From NCBI GenBank assembly GCA_030544215.1, contig JARZZO010000004.1, positions 40,041,980 to 40,105,979 on the forward strand: DNA of 64,000 nt, in the 5' to 3' direction. The translations under genes and the position numbers were made by a program. The notes below the pieces were generated by a model, which was not told the origin of the DNA, did not search any database, and saw only the letters and a list, made by a program, of their open reading frames with translations. This DNA is from Zantedeschia hybrid cultivar (lineage: Eukaryota > Streptophyta > Magnoliopsida > Alismatales > Araceae). Position 1 is the stretch's first letter, and every line of letters starts with the position of its first letter. Shown here piece after piece: positions 47,101-55,339 of this stretch.

Positions 47101-50100
47101 CATAGTTATTTTCTAGTCTTAAGTCTTAACATTACTTATTTTCTAGTCTTAACATTACTTCCTAAATCTCCTTTAACAGTGTCATCATGTAGTACCAGAA
47201 GGCAAAAAAGTACTCGGGATCTAAAAATGGTAACAATCTAAAAGAGATCTATGCCAATACTCATTCCTTGATGACACCTTAAGGCTTTATTTTTTGGCGT
47301 AAGTCTGTTTTACTTTCCCCACTATCCTGAAGTGATTTTTCCCTCAAATTCATGTTAGATAGCATGAATACAGGACAACAAATAAACTATTGACATCCCA
47401 TGCAAATCAAGTGACAATTAGATTCTGTTTTCCACTTTTGGGGCGATCGTTCACAGTAGCTGGTTGTCTCAAATGGAGCGTAGGAAAATCATGCATGCTT
47501 TCATCTGCCATATATTCAATCAGAAGGTTTCCAGTGAATTTAACCTCGATGAATCATGTAGGTAATTAATATTTTGCCTGAGAAGACCAATTCATATGGA
47601 TGCAGGCAATGATTGAGAAACAGGTTTAGGATAGACAACTATGATGCTGCAACTGGGCTTTGATTTTGTCATGTTCTTAATGTGCACGGATTGTAAAGGC
47701 ACGAGTAGGTTAAGCTCAGGGATGTACATTTAGCAGCCTTTCATCTAATTTGAAGTACCTTATGACAGCTGTACAGTGTGCAAATGTTGCCAGTTAATTT
47801 AACGTTCATGAATCATGTAGGTAACTAATATTTTGCCCGAGAAGATTAACTCATATTGATGTAGGCAATGACTGAGAAACAGGTCTAGGATGGACAACTT
47901 TGATAGTGTAACTGGCCTCTGATTTGTTGTGTCCTTGATGTGCATGGCATTATAAAGACTTGAGTAGGTTTAAGCCCAAGGATGTACACTTAGCAGCCTT
48001 CCATGATTGCATCTAATTTGAAGTACCTTATGGCAGCTGTACAGTGTGCAAAGTGGGTCTTTTACTGTCATCTGGTATCTGGCTGTAAAATTCAATGGCA
48101 CAATTATTTTCAAATTTCTTTGGCAAAGCTTTAGCTGATGACCTAATGTAACTATAAGATCTGGATCTTGTGGAGATAAAATATTTAGTAGTTGAGTACT
48201 AAGTCCATCACTGCCTTGTTGAGAGCTTGGTCTCTCTCTCTCTCTCTCTCTGAAATTGACGACTTTAGAGAATGATGTGATGAGAATGTCATGATGCAAA
48301 GACTGGAGACAAATTATTTAGTAGCTGAGTACTAAATCCATTGCTGCCTTGTTGAGAGCTTGGGGTCTCTCTCTCTCTCTCTGTGAAATTGACAACTTTA
48401 GAGAATGATGTGATGAGAACGTCATGATGCAAAGACTGGAGATCAATTGTTTAGTTGCTGAGTAATTATTTAGTAGTTGAGTACTAAATCCATTGCTGCC
48501 TTGTTGAGAGCTTGGTCTCTCTCTCTCTCTCTCTCTGAAATTGACGACTTCAGAGCATGATGTGATGAGAATGTCATGATGCGAAGATCGTTGTGTCTTG
48601 AAAATAACATCATTTTATAAAAGTTGTTGTGGGGCTAGGAATACAACATGAGATTCTTCGTTGACAATGTAAAAGGAATGCATTTTATGTAAATTGCTGA
48701 TGTGGTGAAATCTGAAGCTAAAAATGGATGGGATGCTTTTTAGATGCCTGGCTGAGTAACCTTTTTGCTTAAAGTTTAGATGTGCCTAATGGACTGTGTC
48801 AAACGGAACCCGGGCCAACTCAGGCTTGTTTTGTATGTCTTCAAGTGTATGGCAAGTTTGGTTCATGCTGGAATAAATAGAATGTGAACCAAATGAGCTG
48901 AAATCAGGATGTGATCCCAATTGCTTGCATCTCAACCTCTCCCCAATCACTGTCACCTGAAAAAGCGAAGGGAGAAAATTATTTATTGGTTGCTAGTCCC
49001 CTTCTTGGTGAGTTGAATGATATTTCTCTCCTTATGTGGAAGAAACCTTTCTTTTGTAATTTTATGGAGTTGAATGAGAGAAATCCATAGTATATCTTAC
49101 AAGTAATATTAAAGTTTAATCTTTCCAACCATGCAAAATGAAAATGAGAAGGGACTTGTGAATATCAGTTGCTTCATCAGGCTCATTGCTTTCTCCAAAT
49201 GGTTTCTATCAGTTGGTTTTTTGGGTTGTTTCTCAAGATCTCTTTTCCCTGTGGTCAATGTATAATAACTGTAGCCCAAGTGATGCAGTTTGAGGTGAAA
49301 CAACAGCCCATTTAGCTTGTTACTAGCTGAACTTAGGTTTGGTTCATGCTTGATGTTACGCTATTCTTGAATGGATTAATTAGGTGTGCTTTCTCATTGT
49401 TGTCGTGGTCATCATTATCACTTTTTTTATGGATGTCCCACTGTACTCTGTTAAACTTAGAAGTTTCCGGCTGGCAAAAGGGTATGCTTTGGCTGTTGCT
49501 AGGGCTGTCAACGGAAATCCGATTATCCTATTTTTCGACTCGTTATAGAAAAAAAGTATCCGTTTTCGATAAAAAATATCCATTCGATAATTATCGGAAT
49601 CGGGAACAGATATTTCCGATAAGCTATCGGAATCGGAAATGGAAACACCTGTTTTCACATCCGTTTTCCGATTTCTAATTTTGATTATTATTAAGTTTAT
49701 TATTAACAATAAATATCAACCTTTGGATCATTTTTAATCTAACGGTTGAGGAGAGGGACTTTTGTAAGAAGGGATGATCCTAATAAGTTTTAAATAAATT
49801 AATTAAGAAAATAATAAATTTTGATAATTATCAAAAATAATATCCGATTCCGATATCGGAATCGGAAACAAATCGGAAACGGAAAATGTACTTTCCGATC
49901 TTATCGGAAACGGAAACGGAAAATGCATTTTTTGATTTTATCGGAATCGGAAACGGAAACATGTTATCGTTATTGGAATCAGAAAACTGAAACACCTGTT
50001 TCCGTTTCCGTGTCCTACCCGTTTACAGCCCTAGCTGTTGCAATCCAGCCTGAAGTTCAGCATTTGTAAGAAGCATCTGGTTTTTGTCATTCACAATACA

Positions 50101-52233
50101 CCACCAAAACTAGAAACTCTAGTTTGTGGATTAATTAAAATAGGCATTTGTAACTTTTGTTCATAGTCAGATTAGAGAAGTTGCATCGTAAATGATCATT
50201 TATTGACTGCAATATTGCAGTCTTGGACTTGAAGAGGAACTTCAATATATCATCTGGAAACACGGTTCCTCAGGTTATTTGTCATAGCCTGTTTGTCACT
50301 CATAATTTGCATTCCGGCCGTGCATGTATAGCCCTCCTCTTCTGGCTGTCTTCAGTAACTTCCACAGCCTATCCCATTAAATCAAACAATAAGCTTGCCA
50401 GCATTCCCCATTCTGGAGTTTGAAAGATGCATAGGTTATTTTTTTTTTTTATCATTCTACAACTGTTAGTATTTTCTGTATTGTTTTCCTATCATGTGGT
50501 CTCCAATACCTTTTAGACACTGGATATTAGGAGCGTCATTTTTGTTTACCTCAGACATGATTTTGCTATGTTTATGCAAAGTTTTTGTCCCTTGGATATT
50601 AGTCTTTCTTCATACTGATTGAATGACTTTTATGCACACAATTAACCAAAGACTTTTTTGACATATCTAAGATGTGGACAGTTAGTTGACTCTTTTGCAT
50701 GCACTCTGAACTAAGTGATCTTTCAAATTTCAGAAACAAAAGGAGACGCAGCATAAAAAGGAGAAGAAGGACAAAGCAAAGAGAGAGAGCAAAGAAAGAA
50801 AGGACAGAGACAAGGACAAAGAGCAAAACAAAGACAAGCACAGAGAAAAGAAAGATAAAAAGGAAAAACACAGAGTCAAAGACAAGGGCAGGAATAAGGA
50901 TGAGAAAAGGATTTTGTATGAGAGAAAAGATGGAGAACATGCTGAGGAACACAATGACAGGAAGCCTGCAGAAGACAATCATCAGGCTGTGTTTAAAAAT
51001 GCCAAGTTTACTGAAGAGCTGGGCAGGAGGATTAGAGATAACGAAAGTGGAGCAGGCAAGCAAATGGGGGATAATGACACTGGTAAAGTTCAAAGAAGGT
51101 TTGAGGGGGTGGACAGGTCAACAAAGAAGGAATGTACAGGTAAAGAAATTGTTCATGTCATCACTATCTCAGAGCAGAAAAGAATGGGCATGGCCAGTGC
51201 GATGGAAGAGGGCGGGACAAGCAATGAGACCAATCACACTTTTAATGGTACAGTGCAGAGAAGACTTGATGGTGTGGGCAGACCAGTTGATAAGGATGCC
51301 AACAAGAAGGTTGAGTGGAAGGAGAAGGCTAAAGAGCATAAAGTTGATGGCGGAAAGGGTGATAAACATAAGCACAAGGGTAGAGAGAAAAAACATGAAG
51401 GGAAGGACAGAGTTAGAAATAAAGAGAATGAAAAGGAGGAGAAAATAAGAGAGAAAGCAGAGCATAAACATAAGGAGAAAGATAAGCTTAGAGATAGCCG
51501 AAAAGAGGAGCAAGGAGGTTCACAAAACATGAGGTCTTTGTTCCCTCCCAAGGATGACATAAATAGTGCAGGTGCAGATGGATGTCCCAAGAGAAAAGTG
51601 GCAAATGGTTTCTTGCATGGTATGTCTCTTCCCTGTTCCTACCCTTTATGTTCATCTTCAACACTAACTTTAGTTATGCCTGGATGTAATAGAATTTCAT
51701 TCACGGTGTGTAGCCATCTTTTGATGCACAACTGTTAATTGATTACAGAATACGAAGCACGACCCAATAAGTTGCCCAGACCAGCTTCTTCCACCCAGTT
51801 ATGTCTGGATAATGGAAATAAATCAGATAAGCGGCCCATTGGTAACTTTTCTGCTTTAGTTAGGCACAAAGCTTTGAATATGACGAAAGTGGAGAAAACC
51901 ATAGACACCAAGGAACACAAGATTAATGGTGTAATAGATATTCATTCACCTTCAAATATGCGCCAGCCTCCACTTATCGCAGATGCTACTGAGAATGGTG
52001 AGATTCGTAAGAAACCCCACCCGGATGAGAAGTACCTCAGTCAGATATTGTGTATACCCAAAGTGGAGGAATGGCTCAAGTTTGATGACCAGGAGTGGCT
52101 CTCAAGTGGACATGATCTTCGGCAAAAGCCAAAGACAAAGCTTGAGGCTGATGAAACACCAAAGGTGTGGGCTGAGGCCGTGCGGATTGAGTCGACAGAT
52201 GTTTTAGCATTACCTTATGTTATTCCTTACTGA
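18340..52233 (+). CDS. lysine-rich plant-conserved protein ('myb-like protein X' family), three exons
   Basis: Exons 18340-18417, 50734-51619 and 51749-52233 total 1449 nt: 482 codons plus TGA. Splice sites are AAG|GTTAGT ... TTTCAG|AAA (phase 0) and CATG|GTATGT ... TTACAG|AAT (phase 1). Residues 1-26 begin MSRCFPFPPPGYEKK. Residues about 27-95 and 210-290 are highly charged Lys/Glu/Asp/Arg repeats, likely disordered or coiled and nuclear-localising. EELGRRIRD is at 120-128. The C-terminus has PKVEEWLKFDDQEWL (about 425-439) and ends VWAEAVRIES...YVIPY. I recognise this N- and C-terminal pattern as an uncharacterised family conserved across flowering plants; despite the label there is no Myb domain. 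The biochemical role is unknown. Start chosen because exon 1 matches the family N-terminus. Confidence 0.88.
18934..19050. repeat. 67-bp-period duplication beside the hAT element
   Basis: aatcatgaaaatg...ctaaactgttcactgaac occurs at 18934-18983 and 19001-19050. The second copy ends exactly at the hAT element's left target duplication. Confidence 0.75.
19551..20069 (+). mobile_element. 5'-truncated LINE inserted in the hAT-like element
   Basis: The segment encodes a LINE ORF2 C-terminal piece (ILWGVWTERNYRRFRDEYNS..., ending about 19881) in a frame with one break. A 3' tail follows ending ...ttcaataaatttg...ccaaaaaaaa. It is bracketed by a 14-bp direct repeat aaattcacctcttt (19537-19550 and 20070-20083), as target-primed LINE integration produces. 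Confidence 0.8.
20281..20971. repeat. long inverted repeat (arms about 330 and 315 bp)
   Basis: Left arm 20281-20610 and right arm 20657-20971 are reverse complements with scattered differences. Matching blocks include ctataacacacacaca/gtgcgttatag, ttgatgattatcta/aataatcatcaat, tgacaata/aattgtca and tgctaacaccacattctcat/ataagaatgtggtgttagca. The loop is about 46 nt. Confidence 0.85.
22272..22297 (+). repeat. G-run (19 G, A, 6 G)
   Basis: A long homopurine tract that could form a quadruplex in DNA or RNA. Homopolymer length may be inaccurate in an assembly. Confidence 0.8.
22310..22915. repeat. ~300-bp GC-rich tandem duplication
   Basis: Two diverged copies share gtgggagac(a/g)gtga, atggcggaggttccggagg (22425 and 22725) and gagacacgaac(t/c)gagggaaag. 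Large open frames on both strands here come from the repeat's composition. Confidence 0.75.
23360..23639 (-). pseudogene. element C: C-terminal chromodomain-like tail of pol
   Basis: Minus strand encodes IPIRREQIKHTLDKQVVTSREGSYHRYLVFRGRRPPSDDT-type sequence (written here in two blocks: REQIKHTLDKQVVTSR and GSYHRYLVFRGRRPPSDDT). This is the chromodomain-related end of plant chromovirus integrases. A stop follows, then a decayed ELQRIDPDLLKRYQ tail. The preceding part of the same protein lies at 37288-38840; element B separates them. Confidence 0.75.
23640..26444 (+). repeat. element B left LTR (2805 bp)
   Basis: Close match to the right LTR throughout. It carries an extra ~259-bp tandem copy of the promoter region, which accounts for most of the length difference. 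The last 1.6 kb is AT-rich with short (t)aaaaatcag-like repeats. Confidence 0.92.
24169..24686 (+). promoter_or_regulatory. duplicated LTR core promoter
   Basis: A ~259-bp unit is present twice, 24169-24427 and 24428-24686. Each has accggtgg/ccaccggt palindromes, a CT run and TATAAATT (24338-24345 and 24597-24604) before ccccccaaggggtaagaag. The right LTR has a single TATAAATT at 35468-35475. Confidence 0.75.
26447..26465 (+). promoter_or_regulatory. element B primer-binding site (probable)
   Basis: tggcatgcccggtgggacc begins 3 nt after the LTR, resembling the TGG...CCGGTGGGACC sites of plant Tat/Retand-type gypsy elements. The tRNA identity is not certain. Confidence 0.6.
26571..27734 (+). 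pseudogene. element B gag-region ORF, N-terminal part
   Basis: Two open stretches, 26571-27191 and 27216-27734, are separated by a stop. The first is basic (EKKKKRCASRARRS, KKKKRTPKAPVRRE) and ends in four short repeats of the form (A/S/F)MPR..GGN (about 27088-27190). The second has no recognisable domain. By position this is the start of the gag polyprotein. I do not recognise a more specific function. Confidence 0.55.
27796..29007 (+). pseudogene. element B gag core with zinc-knuckle-like block
   Basis: In one frame broken by TAG codons (28207-28209, about 28345) are blocks of the plant retrotransposon gag domain: PFPVRHMFKKLSSDHN, PKFTKYDGEGSAKEHIA, FFSTSLTGTAFQWYAKLKP, FLDHFKVSERKVTITEL, RNESATDYIEKWWNLC and CKRGLKPEISEKL. 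After a basic linker comes PNYCMYYRMLGHVIEDCYICKGEIEMLI (given as PNYCMYYRMLGHVIEDC plus YICKGEIE), a Cys/His block typical of Tat-lineage gag. Gag would coat the RNA. Confidence 0.8.
29155..29634 (+). repeat. four 120-bp tandem repeats encoding a 40-residue unit
   Basis: Units start at 29155, 29275, 29395 and 29515, exactly 120 bp apart and in frame. Each encodes about EQEAIPSYAPATP.PEG then ALEEIQMSMSQLSHRQ. The fourth is the most diverged and the frame stops at 29608-29610. Even spacing without frameshift suggests amplification while the frame was under selection. Confidence 0.9.
29809..30228 (+). pseudogene. element B duplicated gag C-terminal module
   Basis: 139-codon frame containing RPYSFSKEKTQELFEVC, PKPKREEEMHRIDAPNYC, PYHRFITHPIERCFMFKDE and KLIQEGKINMGKYLVNPPQPH. 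It is homologous to the segment at 28800-29060 of the same gag, so the Cys/His module is present twice, separated by the 40-residue repeats. It ends at TGA 30226-30228. Confidence 0.75.
30287..30510 (+). ncRNA. element B hairpin block 1 (four stem-loops)
   Basis: Stem-loops: H1 30312-30347 (13-bp stem CTTGATTGGTCCC, 10-nt loop), H2 30370-30399 (8-bp CTGAGGTG/CGCTTTAG using G-U pairs), H3 30420-30447 (7-bp CTGTGTG/CGCACAG) and H4 30466-30503 (12-bp, one mismatch). H2-H4 each have a 14-nt loop starting AAAA: aaaacttgaaaggg, aaaatccgaaagga, aaaactcgtatggg. The block starts just after the gag stop. It is called ncRNA only in the sense of a cis-acting structured RNA candidate. Confidence 0.65.
30933..31175 (+). 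repeat. minisatellite 1, ~39-bp unit, about six copies
   Basis: Units contain gaggcgttgtatcctaaaatt and ccattgccgtccc. Each has a small GCC...GGC palindrome. Confidence 0.85.
31340..32190 (+). repeat. minisatellite 2, ~67-bp double unit, about twelve copies
   Basis: Alternating halves cgcctacgggaggcgttaaa and ctccggaattcgcctacgg are followed by gaggctttaaatc and gaaattcatattt. Each half contains the perfect palindrome CGCCT-acggg-AGGCG or a close variant. Confidence 0.88.
32385..33185 (+). repeat. minisatellite 3, ~43-bp unit, about eighteen copies
   Basis: Unit approximately ccttatcggttctcaggg then aagactcagttccctacat and aaaatt. Each copy contains AGGGAA-gactcag-TTCCCT, a 6-bp stem with 7-nt loop. 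Confidence 0.9.
33221..33440 (+). ncRNA. element B hairpin block 2 (four stem-loops)
   Basis: This is a diverged copy of block 1, starting ggcttaaaaatgaggtg. H1' 33248-33282 (13 bp, CTTAATCGATCTC), H2' 33305-33334 (7 of 8 pairs), H3' 33354-33381 (CTGTGTG/CGCACAG) and H4' 33399-33437 (CTAATACTGGCG/CGCTAGTATTAG). Loops of H2'-H4' are aaaatccgaaaagg, gaaactcgcaaggg and aaaacctgaaaaggg. Stem bases change in compensating pairs relative to block 1. Confidence 0.65.
33748..34135 (-). pseudogene. antisense coiled-coil ORF remnant in element B
   Basis: The minus strand reads SSSLSSKRAEIETIEAANTAW and APVL-like QYQKDIVLSSTADAQIAAL, a helical Ala/Glu-rich pattern, then decays. Antisense extra ORFs between the coding region and the 3' LTR are known in plant Tat-lineage gypsy elements. 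That placement is the main reason for the call. Confidence 0.4.
34771..34784 (+). promoter_or_regulatory. element B polypurine tract
   Basis: ctatggggggcatt directly before TGTTGAACC of the right LTR. It would prime plus-strand synthesis. Confidence 0.7.
34785..37287 (+). repeat. element B right LTR (2503 bp)
   Basis: Direct copy of the left LTR with one promoter unit. It shares the same start, end and AT-rich tail and the same grammar of accggt palindromes near the TATA box. Confidence 0.92.
37288..38840 (-). pseudogene. element C: gypsy chromovirus RNase H and integrase
   Basis: Minus strand from 38840: RNase H blocks (EFYAVV, ALRNWRHYLFPRESVLYSDH, HSRWVEFLQ, VLKHRVGVENQVADVLSR), integrase zinc module (GHFGHNKTIELMEHRFYWPSL...QCHTYAMAK), a degraded core, then CLVGEHVHSWDLILSYAEFAYND, NRSTGISPF and GDYVMIRVRPKRF. 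The reading passes into the chromodomain-like tail beyond element B. Upstream RT is missing: coding stops at about 38840 against an unrelated LTR fragment. Stops and frameshifts make it inactive. Confidence 0.82.
38850..39330 (+). mobile_element. old LTR fragment related to element B
   Basis: ggttaatcaagggttgtc, gacgtaattaacattgacc and cttcctgagggctta match the end of the element B LTR (26180-26330) in order and orientation but with many differences. The first 250 bp is rich in cctttaagga-like short palindromes. No other part of its element is nearby. Confidence 0.65.
39335..39520 (-). pseudogene. LINE ORF2 zinc-finger fragment
   Basis: The minus strand contains ATCGEETESLDYLFIGCSFTDKVW-type sequence (blocks CGEETESLDYLF and GCSFTDKVWQGVFT), the zf-RVT motif at the end of plant LINE reverse transcriptases. 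Only this fragment is visible. Confidence 0.55.
39521..40919 (+). other. intron sequence, no gene recognised
   Basis: AT-rich DNA with small open frames only. No LTR, TIR or protein family is recognisable. Confidence 0.5.
41118..41272 (+). mobile_element. SINE-like insertion in element D LTR (probable)
   Basis: This segment is absent from the other LTR. It contains GGTTCGATCC (41217-41226), a match to the RNA polymerase III B box, and ends in an A-rich tail (caaaaagaaaaaaaaa). The A box is not clear. Confidence 0.4.
41863..42333 (-). CDS. 156-codon ORF of unknown function inside element D
   Basis: A minus-strand open frame containing KDWMEERQATMHPNW and an acidic stretch FIDNISDVESLLFDACD. 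I do not recognise a family. The sequence continues in the same style beyond the stop, so it may be a remnant of a longer protein, either a diverged gag or a captured host fragment. It may equally be chance. Confidence 0.2.
   Translation of the reverse strand: MSCCRIVSVMYGDVFIERCYLYRWSMCTTYSHGSHSLGKDWMEERQATMHPNWTRCILQLIHLKRKFTFPNSLGRPHYTTVIPPKVMVVEESFIDNISDVESLLFDACDHDLFTTSSLDLISKDIFDADSLPVIILTQLIAWDTTLFIESILHLIS
44785..45070. mobile_element. GATCGG-rich MITE-like element
   Basis: Dense gatcgg/ccgatc motifs, same style as the ends of the hAT-like element at 19051-21194, between catggaat (44777-44784) and attccatg (about 45054-45061), an 8-bp inverted match. Large open frames here are composition artefacts. 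Target duplication was not identified. Confidence 0.5.
46090..46446. mobile_element. 357-bp MITE with ~40-bp inverted ends
   Basis: Left end CTCGCTGCACTGACTGCACT then gcatgaggtgcggcccaaaaaatgagg; right end, reverse complemented, CTTGCTGCACACGCCGCATG then gggtatggcccaaaaaataagg. Flanked by TA on both sides (46088-46089, 46447-46448), as for mariner-type elements. No coding capacity. Confidence 0.7.
47531..48054. repeat. 259-bp tandem duplication in intron 1
   Basis: Copies 47531-47789 and 47790-48054 share gaatcatgtaggtaa (47551 and 47810), gagaaacaggt and cttatg(a/g)cagctgtacagtgtgc. Confidence 0.85.
48187..48560. repeat. triplicated segment with CT microsatellite
   Basis: Three copies starting tagtag(t/c)tgagtac at about 48187, 48319 and 48471. 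Each contains gccttgttgagagcttgg, a (TC)n run of different length, then gaaattgac(g/a)actt and gatgtgatgagaa. Confidence 0.88.
49500..50033. mobile_element. 534-bp non-autonomous hAT element
   Basis: Terminal inverted repeats TAGGGCTGTCAACGG and CCGTTTACAGCCCTA (one mismatch) are flanked by identical 8-bp duplications GCTGTTGC (49492-49499, 50034-50041). The interior is rich in cggaatcgg/ccgattcc motifs. No transposase. It is the last insertion before exon 2, about 700 bp upstream of it. Confidence 0.92.
50734..51619 (+). CDS. host gene exon 2 (codons 27-322 part)
   Basis: Starts AAACAAAAGGAG after TTTCAG and runs open for 886 nt to CATG|GTATGT. It encodes two Lys/Glu/Asp-rich blocks flanking a less charged middle (EELGRRIRD, residues 120-128). 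Phase matches both neighbours. Confidence 0.9.
51620..51748 (+). other. intron 2 (129 bp)
   Basis: GTATGTCT ... GATTACAG, T-rich, of ordinary plant size. Confidence 0.85.
51749..52233 (+). CDS. host gene exon 3 and stop
   Basis: Encodes EYEARPNKLPRPASS through the conserved PHPDEKYLSQIL, EEWLKFDDQEWL and VWAEAVRIESTDV blocks, ending ALPYVIPY and TGA (52231-52233). The ending matches the family C-terminus. Confidence 0.9.
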
Positions 52234-52600
52234 TACATAATGTTTCATTATACCAATTGATGATTCCCAATTAGCCGATCAGGTGTTGCAGCATACACCT
52301 CAGGATAGTCACACATTCAGGTATGAGCTACAGCATGCTGCAGTAACTAACACTTAACTGGCAACCTTGTTGGTTCCTATCTGGAACCCATGGCCACTCT
52401 GCTCGGGCCGTTTGGCGCATAATTTGCCATGGGGATGGTCCCCTTGTACAGTAGAATTTAGTTGCAGGACATCCTTGTTTCTTGTGCCCTTGTCCCTCAC
52501 ATTGGACCCCTCACTGGGGCGTCCTTTGCTGCAGCACCACAAAATTTTGATTTGTATGATGTAAATTTCATAGCAAGAAATGTACAATAGAGTTGGGAGA
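52234..52600 (+). other. 3' UTR of the host gene (approximate)
   Basis: No further coding follows. No canonical AATAAA is visible, so the end is a guess. DNA to 53022 shows no gene. Confidence 0.35.
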
Positions 52601-53022
52601 AAGAGAATTGAAAGGGGTCATTTTCAACTCACGTACCTTTTCTTTTGCTTTTCATTGATAGCCCTTGGAACGGCAGTGAATCCTTAACTAGTATGGTTCT
52701 CCGGGGCTCTGAAGGCTATCTTTATTCAGTTCATTGAAGGAAACTCCAGAAACTTATTTCAGAATAATGATCTTTTTCTAACTAGATGATCTCCATTCCA
52801 CGCTTCATCTTCCAAAGATTCATATCCTCACTGTTAATATAAACTAGAATTTCTATTCGGAAGAAATAACAGGAGGAATATCCGACGGCAACAATTAGAC
52901 TACCATCAATTGTGCCCTGAACAAAAGTAATGATTTGGAGGTTCCATTTGGATCAGTGAAGGTGTCTCGTCACCTCGGAGAAAACCTGATTTCACAAAAT
53001 GATAGACAGCGGTAATATTATT

Positions 53023-53543
53023 AGTTGAATTTTAGTCTTACATGGGGTGTGGATTGTCTCGCGAATATGTGGTGAGGACACTAGAGCTCAAGTCCACTCC
53101 GATCCGGATAGAGTTTACGGTCATCGGAGGGCCCCGCCTATCTTCCTGTCTTCACAGACACTCAGAGTTTGGCCTGATTTGTGGGCCTTCGAATGACGAT
53201 TGTGTGAATATTTTGTTTGGCTCATTTGCGGCTCCTTTAGGCCTTTTTTTATTTTAGAAGATTTTTCTGCGATATTTTTGCATCTATTTTTTAAGTTAGG
53301 AGTATTTTAATCTATAGTTGAGTTAGGGGTCTATAAGTTGAAGTCAGATTGCTTCCAGAACATTATATATACATTCATGTACTGGTTCTTGTCTAAGTAG
53401 TGTTGACCATGAATTTCAACTAATTTTTCCTTTTTCCTCTTCGAGGAGGAGAGGGGAACTTTGAGGGGGAGGGTGAGATGCCGTACTATTGTTGCCACCA
53501 GCCAGTGGTCGTGGTAAGACGCCTAGGTTGCTATTGCCTCTGC

Positions 53544-53584
<41 letters not shown>

Positions 53585-53735
53585 TGTTCTTATTCCCACC
53601 GCGAACAGTAACACGTGGAAGGGGGCATGTCCATGTTTCTTATTCCCACCACGAACAGTAACGTGCGGAAGGGTGCATGCCCCTCTGCCCGTCTTGCTCT
53701 GCCTACTTGCCCTCGTCTTCGCCCTGTACCCCCCC
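53023..53735 (+). mobile_element. element E LTR, left part
   Basis: Begins ttagttgaattttagtc, similar to plant LTR starts. It contains gtgaatattttgtttggctcatttg-like sequence resembling the reverse complement of element D's LTR, then a (CT)n run and two copies of ttattcccacc.cgaacagtaac. It is interrupted at 53735 by element F, and the sequence resumes at 62707. Confidence 0.45.
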
Positions 53736-55278
53736 TGTTGGGTTCTCGGGTTTCTCTGGATCTCCCGCGTAGTGGAAATAAAATAAAAACGGAGATTCGT
53801 TCCCGTTTTGAAAAAACTAAAAATTGGATTATCGGATAATCGGTTCTTACAGTGTGCAGATTCGAATTCGCAACCGTTCGGTTCCGTCGGTGCGACACCG
53901 CAAGTCGCGCAAGTACTCGACCTCTAGCGGAGTCCACGCGATCCTCCTCACGACGGATATCCTCACGTTCCTCGTTCTTCGCAACCACGAAACCTTCGCC
54001 GGTCGCCGCAACGCGCGGACGATTTTCCGTCGAACGGGAGTCAGAGAAACGGCAGAGCAGATCCGAGGATCCGGATCTAACCTGGGGCGCAAGAGAGAGA
54101 GAGAAACAGAAGAGGGGGTGGCTAGGGTTAGCAGCAGCTTGACCTGCTCAGCCCGTTCGCTACATTTTATACTAATCGCGTGATTTTTCATAAAAACCCC
54201 CGATTTATATAAAATCCACTTACTTATCCATCGCCTTGAGAATCATTTTGCGTGTGACCCTCTAGGCTCAATTACCAGTCCGGTTAATAGCCCAATAAGT
54301 CCAGTAACTCTTTACTGGCTTTATTAATCAATTAATAACTCTTTATTAATTAATTAATCAATCGAATTGATGTCGCACATCGAATTCGACCGGGCCTCCG
54401 ATCATGTTGGGTGCCAAGCAACACCCCGTGAACCCGGAAGGTATCGGAGTTAAGTAACCCACTCTTGGAACCTTTTCGTCGACAGTTACCACGTGGATAT
54501 AATCCTTCATTCGTACAATGCTCTCGAGTCAACTCAGGGTATGACGTGCTATCAAATCCTAACCGGTCGACTCACTTGGATTAGATGCCGCTGATGAATA
54601 TTGGAAAACTCCTTTCTTGATATTATCGTCCGCTCTGGCCAAGGACTTTCGCGCATCCTTCCTAGAGCATTCTCTCTCATCGTACTGAGAGCTAATGATT
54701 CCTTATTGACACTCAATTCCCTTCGACGGTATTCCGCTGTACCCAATCCTTGGTTATTTAGAATCCCGTGGTTAGAGATTCATAAACCAAGGTCAAAGCA
54801 CAGAAGTCCACTGACAAGGTGTCCTTAGTGTCTCAGGTCCGAAGACCATCCACGCAACTGCGACAATAGAATCAAGCTGGTTGACAGTGAGGTACAATAC
54901 CATCCAGCGATTTAGTCGGATCAGTTCAGTGAACTCATTCTCTAATGAGCACCTATAGATTCACCTTAGTGTCTCCACACAAGTAACTATGAGATCAGTC
55001 ACCCTCATCGCATGAGCAGGAGTAATCTGTACTAGTCTAACCGGATATCTGATGTCCTTCTCAGATATCCTCCGACTAGGAATAATTAAGAATATGTGTG
55101 TTTAAGTGATCAGTCTCACTACTATGATCTCATCATAATCTAATCACCATCGCACATATTCACGGACTTCATTATAAGACGATAATTAATACGATTTACA
55201 CACAATGAATATTATGCCATTATATTAATAAATATGAACGAGATTTACATAGTCAGATTGGCTTGTATAAGACAAACA
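53736..55278 (-). repeat. element F 3' LTR (1543 bp)
   Basis: Contains a ~390-bp segment (about 54180-54575) absent from the other LTR. The solo LTR at 3155-4736 has the equivalent region, so this copy is the ancestral form. Confidence 0.9.
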
Positions 55279-55339
55279 ATCTCCCACTTGGATTAAAGCC
55301 AATCACCTTTATGCAGTAAGCCTATAGACTCTAGGTGAC

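Larger units (their letters stand above)
18418..50733 (+). other. intron 1 of the host gene, 32,316 bp
   Basis: It begins GTTAGTTG and ends TTTCAAATTTCAG. It holds nested transposable elements amounting to about three quarters of its length, plus unique-looking AT-rich intron sequence between them. All elements must be removed by splicing for the protein to be made. Confidence 0.8.

Noticed and set aside
50699..51448. 249-codon Arg/Lys-rich plus-strand frame over exon 2
   Set aside because: It starts inside intron 1 and uses another frame; the phase-0 frame after the acceptor matches the conserved family and continues into exon 3.
50599..51590. Leu/Ser/Phe-rich open frames antisense to exon 2
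   Set aside because: They are shadows of the Lys/Glu codons (AAG, GAG) of the host exon.
54380..54480. 5S rRNA-like stretch (ggagttaagtaac with gatcatg)
   Set aside because: Only short scattered similarity; it lies within the F-family LTR and is partly shared with the solo LTR.
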